Assembly: GCA_964540105.1 (NCBI GenBank)
Contig: CAZILL010000001.1
Coordinates: forward strand, 434,001-498,000
From: DATKJY01 sp964540105
GTDB taxonomy: Bacteria > Zixibacteria > MSB-5A5 > GN15 > FEB-12
Reading direction: 5' to 3'
Length of the DNA: 64,000 bases
In this document: piece after piece, positions 61,501 to 64,000 of the stretch
Layout: each line of letters starts with the position of its first letter
How positions within the stretch are numbered: the first letter of the stretch is position 1
Position numbers and translations under genes: made by a program
Notes under the pieces: model-generated
The model's input: only the letters and a program-made list of their open reading frames with translations
Told to the model about the DNA's origin: nothing
Database searches by the model: none

Positions 61501-61742
61501 ATGATTGTGGCCGCGACGGTATCGCTGGTGTGGTGGCTACGCTCGGCCTCAGACAAAGCTCTTGATGCGAGTGTGATCGCCGAATCATATTGCACGGAGG
61601 TCGACAGTGAATCTGCCGTTCTTAGCAGGTCGCGCCAAACTGCAGTAGAAGCGATGATTCGGTCATTGTGAAGGAATAAGGTGCAGAGGATCATCATGAT
61701 CGAACGAAGTCGCATTTGTTGTCGAAAGATAGAACCCAGCAT
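58560..61742 (-). CDS. TPR-CHAT protein (caspase-like peptidase family)
   Basis: Start taken at ATG 61742 (an in-frame TTG at 61769 and ATG at 61715 are alternatives). About 1060 residues. A signal-like segment (MRLRSIMMILCTLFL) is followed by about eight to ten TPR units (LASRALSEAERS, AEPLYRRALQIFEKSLG, AEPLFQRALSQSERVLG) and a C-terminal CHAT domain. The catalytic dyad is visible: His in IHLATHGYY and Cys in VVLSACESGLGE. The family includes separase-like and TPR-CHAT proteases activated by partners. If exported, its target is extracytoplasmic. It is convergent with the barrel gene. Confidence 0.93.
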   Translation of the reverse strand: MLGSIFRQQMRLRSIMMILCTLFLHNDRIIASTAVWRDLLRTADSLSTSVQYDSAITLASRALSEAERSHHTSDTVAATIIFRLGTYQFSKNDLREAEKSLRRSLIIRDSLLPAIHVDIAASCYELGRVYLVLLRLDETERLFTRATQIRIAIFGPNSPEVARGYIGQSSLRRLQLKYSESEELSHLALVVFQRDSTTYFHEMRKCVTILGDIAKDQAKYGAAIRYYSRGLALMESRLGVGHPETGTLVNRLATVYDGSGRYTMAEPLYRRALQIFEKSLGASNQTVASVMINLAGLYADIGRSSEADELFARALPMLENAVGKDNAIVGKSLLFIAGAQADRAHAVKNLKNYQRALAIFATDSVAMGPDYGKTLLLMGNANMSLGRFHEAESALVRAIPILERAVGNGHPSMISAILALAILNSDLGNHEKAEPLFQRALSQSERVLGTGHPIYAEILERYARHCRLQHLLPAALNVSVRAFALRKKTFSHDAVVMSERDALSYSERVRNAAAGVISAYLDSIGQAGFDSVVVSIALASKGQVSDEIFQRQQLLAAEVDPETSERADVLRSIKARLSELYANGPDERDGTSYKRKLDSLTRASNDVESDLARLSSPFRTNEKSDEFSAERIVQALPANAALVEYLRVERHQKELDSTIPLYVAILLAPSSSSLIVNLGPAAPIDSLITQYRRHINRIAKGSAQPSESDNSEYASIAASLVKAIWAPIESAMPDTGMLFISPDGLLDLVSFAGLPSREGGYLIEQHAIQYLSSARDLLRFQKSAPSGSGLLAMGDPDFNATTQQRREGRDTVVDTTLASSLSQLRSAPGDCLDLAGINVQRLPGTRTEIDLIGKLWRGNGPDKLWLCTGATASEENFKRLAPGSRMIHLATHGYYAPANCGHNESESDQPGTRKTPAINPLLTSGLFFAGVNNHRSKVSTPDDGILTAEEVSALNLNGTQRVVLSACESGLGEIAAGEGVYGLRRAFLMAGARTVVSSLWPVPDNVTSQLISSIYRENKLSAATLLRDAMLRTLQRERKRGQPDHPFSWASFISIGDWRN

Positions 61743-61769
61743 TGTTCCGTCGGAGACTCCTTCATTCAA

Positions 61770-62165
61770 TATGTCTACCTTTTGGCTCGATTGTCAAGGC
61801 GGGATGTCACCTAACCCCACCGTGGTAATGTCCAGAGGAATGCGTAGATAGGCATATCCATTATCTTAGGCCGCCCTATCGTCATCGTAGCATCGTTCTT
61901 ATTCATCTCGTGCGCCGTTGCCACTTGCTGCTGAGTGGGCGATGATGTCATTGCCGAAAGGGCGGACCGGACATTGACACCGCGAGTCTATCGAGACGCG
62001 CCCGGACGTGTGAACAGCCACGCACGTGCCGTTCGGCTGCCTCTGAAAGTCGATCTCACACCCCTGATTCCCGAGGCTTCAGAACAACCTCGTCATGGGC
62101 TTGCGGAGTCTGTAAATTGCATATCGGCAGTCAAGAACCGGAAACTTCATGGACAATACCTTCGT
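61770..62165. other. intergenic region before the small membrane protein
   Basis: About 400 bases. An open frame from 61935 runs into the small membrane protein, but its first part is Arg-rich and not protein-like. I see no RNA gene or repeat. Promoters for the divergent CHAT gene and the membrane protein must be here. Confidence 0.4.
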
Positions 62166-62372
62166 ATGAGATCCATGGTAACTTTTCTGCTTTGGTGCAT
62201 CCTCTTAGTCATCTGCTGGCCTCTGGCGCTGATTGTCCTGATTCTCTACCCAATTGTGTGGTTGGTTCTTCTCCCTTTCCGGCTTCTCGGTTTCGCCGTA
62301 ACGGGAGTATTCGAGCTGGTGCGGGCCATCTTCTTATTGCCGTCGCGCTTCCTGAGGGGACGCCCGCGATGA
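62166..62372 (+). CDS. small membrane protein
   Basis: A 68-residue protein from ATG 62166. Two membrane helices (FLLWCILLVICWPLALIVLIL and VWLVLLPFRLLGFAV) are followed by an amphipathic end (IFLLPSRFLRGRPR). Proteins with this pattern (LLPFRLLG... LLPxRxLG) are widespread in uncultivated bacteria with unknown role. The ribosome site is not clear, so ATG 62175 is possible. It precedes the SPFH gene by 238 bases. Confidence 0.6.
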   Translation: MRSMVTFLLWCILLVICWPLALIVLILYPIVWLVLLPFRLLGFAVTGVFELVRAIFLLPSRFLRGRPR

Positions 62373-62610
62373 GGAATCCTGGAGTAGAATCCGCGAGGCG
62401 CCATGCCGCAGCGGTGAACCTTCCGATCTGACCTGCACCTCCTCTACGCTCACGCACCTCGCTTCCACGAAAGACTGTTCAAGTCCGAACGGATCCCGCC
62501 TCTTTTTGATTGTCGTGCGGCAAACCGATGTTCTATCTTTCTTGCCGGACAGTGATCATCAGAGATCATTGCCGCGGACCAACAAAACAACACAATGGAA
62601 AGGTGGCGTT

Positions 62611-63501
62611 ATGGTCTTCATACTTGCCCTATTGATCACTATCGCAGCATTCCTTGCCTGGAGGCGGGCGACTGCACATCTCAAGCTGGGGAGCAGCTCA
62701 AGCCGATCGGTCGCGTCCCTTTCACTCCTCATCGCTGCCATAAGTGGAATCGTGGCCCTCGCGCAATGCTTCACTCAGGTTCCGGCAGGACACGTCGGCG
62801 TGGTGGATTTCTTTGGGATTGTCTCCGCTCGTCCTTTGCCGGCCGGAATCAATCTGGTGAACCCTCTGGCGCGAGTTGTGAGATTCTCCATCCAGACCAA
62901 AGAGCAAAAGGAGACAATGCAGGTTCTCTCACGCGAAGGACTCACGATTGGACTGGAAATCAGCGCCCTGTATCGACTCAATCCAGACTCGGCAGCTTCA
63001 GTCTACAGGACCGTGGCGGGCGGCGATTACGAGACAATCATCTTGGTGCCTCAATTCCGCTCGATCAGCCGGGCCGTGACGGCCGGATTCCAAGCCAGCG
63101 CTCTTTATTCATCAGAACGAGAACGGCTGGGGATAGCAATTCAAGACGAGCTCGCCAAAGCCATTGCCCCACGCGGAGTGCATATTGAGTCTACGCCGCT
63201 GCGCAACGTGTCCCTCCCCAGCCAACTCACTGAAGCCATCGAGCAGAAGCAGCGCGCCGATCAGGAAAGTCAACGGATGGAATTCGTTTTGACGAAAGAG
63301 AAACAGGAGGCAGACCGAAAGCGGATTGAAGCCAAAGGGATAGCCGATTTCCAGACGATCGTGTCGTCAGGGATAAGCGACCAACTCTTGCGGTGGAAAG
63401 GGGTCGAGGCGACAGAGAAACTTGCCAACTCTCCCAATGCGAAAGTCATTATCATTGGTTCAGGCAAAGACGGCCTTCCGGTAATCCTGGATACGAAGTG
63501 A
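62611..63501 (+). CDS. prohibitin-like SPFH protein
   Basis: The start is ATG 62611 (AAAGGTGG upstream). The 296-residue protein has an N-terminal helix pair, then an SPFH/prohibitin domain from about residue 55 (VPAGHVGVVDFFGIVSAR, PAGINLVNPLARVVRF, GLEISALYRL, ALYSSERERLGIAIQDEL), and a long coiled-coil (EQKQRADQESQRMEFVLTK) with a Gly-ended tail. SPFH proteins form ring scaffolds in the membrane, often working with FtsH-type proteases. No such protease gene is nearby. Confidence 0.92.
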   Translation: MVFILALLITIAAFLAWRRATAHLKLGSSSSRSVASLSLLIAAISGIVALAQCFTQVPAGHVGVVDFFGIVSARPLPAGINLVNPLARVVRFSIQTKEQKETMQVLSREGLTIGLEISALYRLNPDSAASVYRTVAGGDYETIILVPQFRSISRAVTAGFQASALYSSERERLGIAIQDELAKAIAPRGVHIESTPLRNVSLPSQLTEAIEQKQRADQESQRMEFVLTKEKQEADRKRIEAKGIADFQTIVSSGISDQLLRWKGVEATEKLANSPNAKVIIIGSGKDGLPVILDTK

Positions 63502-63510
63502 GCTGTCAAC

Positions 63511-63540
63511 ACTCCGCGGTCGAATTCCGACCGCGCGAGT
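63511..63540 (+). terminator. hairpin after the SPFH gene
   Basis: CGCGGTCG/CGACCGCG with five-base loop, extended by ACTC/GAGT with one bulge. No T tract follows, so it may be a weak terminator or mRNA stabiliser. Confidence 0.5.
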
Positions 63541-63667
63541 CGGTGAGTCGAGGGCATGCTCTGACTTTGAATGACAATTGCCATGTTTCCGAGCGCAGAT
63601 TCCTGAGAGATTGCCCGGCTCATAGTTCCTTCATGACAGCCGCCTGACGATCCTATATCATTAGCGG

Positions 63668-64000
63668 ATGAACAGTTCTCCTGCCAAGGAACTCTCCGGA
63701 CTTCGCCTCATCCTTCGAGCACTCTCCCACCGCAACTATCGCCTCTTCTTCGGTGGACAGAGCGTTTCGCTGGTCGGAACCTGGATGCAACAGATCGCCA
63801 TGAATTGGCTGGTCTATCGCCTGACCGGCTCCGCCTTCTTGCTTGGGGTCGTGGGTTTTGCATCCAATATCCCGGTTCTGATTGTCGCCCCCTTCGCCGG
63901 AATCATGGCTGATCGATGGAATCGACACAGGATGGTCATCGTTTTGCAGGTCCTTGCCCTCATCCAGGCAGCAATTCTGGCCGCTCTGGTGTTGACCGAT
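63668..64000 (+). CDS. MFS transporter, N-terminal part
   Basis: Open from ATG 63668 to the window end (111 codons, in frame). The sequence MNSSPAKELSGLRLILRALS is followed by FFGGQSVSLVGTWMQQIAMNWLVYRLTGS and the loop motif GIMADRWNRHRM, which matches MFS_3 (EntS-like) exporters. The rest is outside the window. Substrate unknown. Confidence 0.9.
   Translation, partial: MNSSPAKELSGLRLILRALSHRNYRLFFGGQSVSLVGTWMQQIAMNWLVYRLTGSAFLLGVVGFASNIPVLIVAPFAGIMADRWNRHRMVIVLQVLALIQAAILAALVLTD

Noticed and set aside
1..64000. CRISPR array
   Set aside because: No regularly spaced short repeats and no cas genes were found.

Overview
The window (about 64 kb, moderately GC-rich) reads as a chromosomal segment of an uncultivated Gram-negative bacterium. 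Several envelope features support this: Cys-lipidated signal peptides, a beta-barrel protein ending in Phe, an ABC exporter pair of the MacB/LolD type, and a prohibitin-like SPFH protein. The tmRNA tag ends in YNYAMAA and probably starts with Gly. Together with HdrABC/Mvh-type genes and FN3, TPR-CHAT and TolB-like kinase proteins, this suggests an FCB-group lineage such as Zixibacteria. That placement is inference only.

Layout. 1-17.4 kb is ordinary core and resistance DNA. It holds a DEAD-box helicase (cut by the window edge), an acr3-arsR-arsC arsenic operon, a MacB-like ABC pair, a zinc-ribbon DUF2007 protein, hflX, a lone receiver protein, a zinc-metallopeptidase-like lipoprotein, a membrane glycosyltransferase flanked by a partial duplication of a Crp/Fnr gene, uvrA, and a methyltransferase/ECF S-component/methyltransferase cluster. 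A single-piece tmRNA gene (ssrA) lies at 17.41-17.77 kb.

17.77-50.14 kb is the most remarkable part. The 3' end of ssrA recurs five more times in direct orientation, with core ends near 20969, 29857, 34260, 36016 and 50136. Most copies sit inside a longer repeat with GGTCACAATTTGGTCACA-like arms, a downstream hairpin and a second arm. These divide the region into five modules of about 3.2, 8.9, 4.4, 1.8 and 14.1 kb, and I recognise no recombinase gene in any of them. Module 1 is an ArsR-regulated permease/thioredoxin/ArsF/ArsG operon with two matching operators. Module 2 carries GH130 and glycosyltransferase genes, a LuxR-type response regulator, an ATP-cone protein, a sigma factor, a radical SAM protein, a Lys-rich peptide and an RRM protein. 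Module 3 has an M19 dipeptidase lipoprotein and a Ser/Thr kinase with a propeller domain. Module 4 has a MORN-repeat/hydrolase fusion. Module 5 carries a ten-gene HdrCBA-NuoEF-Mvh hydrogenase operon in which HdrA is split over two genes. It faces a hyp maturation cluster of which only hypA and hypB are intact, and it ends with a broken His-rich metal transporter.

50.3-64 kb contains a methyltransferase, an IS3-type insertion sequence, secreted and lipid-anchored proteins (FN3, propeller, beta-barrel), a sigma/anti-sigma pair, a large TPR-CHAT protease-like protein, a small membrane protein, an SPFH protein and the start of an MFS transporter.

How it works together. The arsenic genes give arsenate reduction and arsenite export at 1.2-3.1 kb, and possibly organoarsenical handling at 18-20.9 kb. 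The Hdr/Nuo/Mvh operon would couple H2, NAD(H), ferredoxin and a disulfide by flavin-based bifurcation. A CRP-type site precedes its promoter, and a Crp/Fnr regulator is encoded at 10.7 kb.
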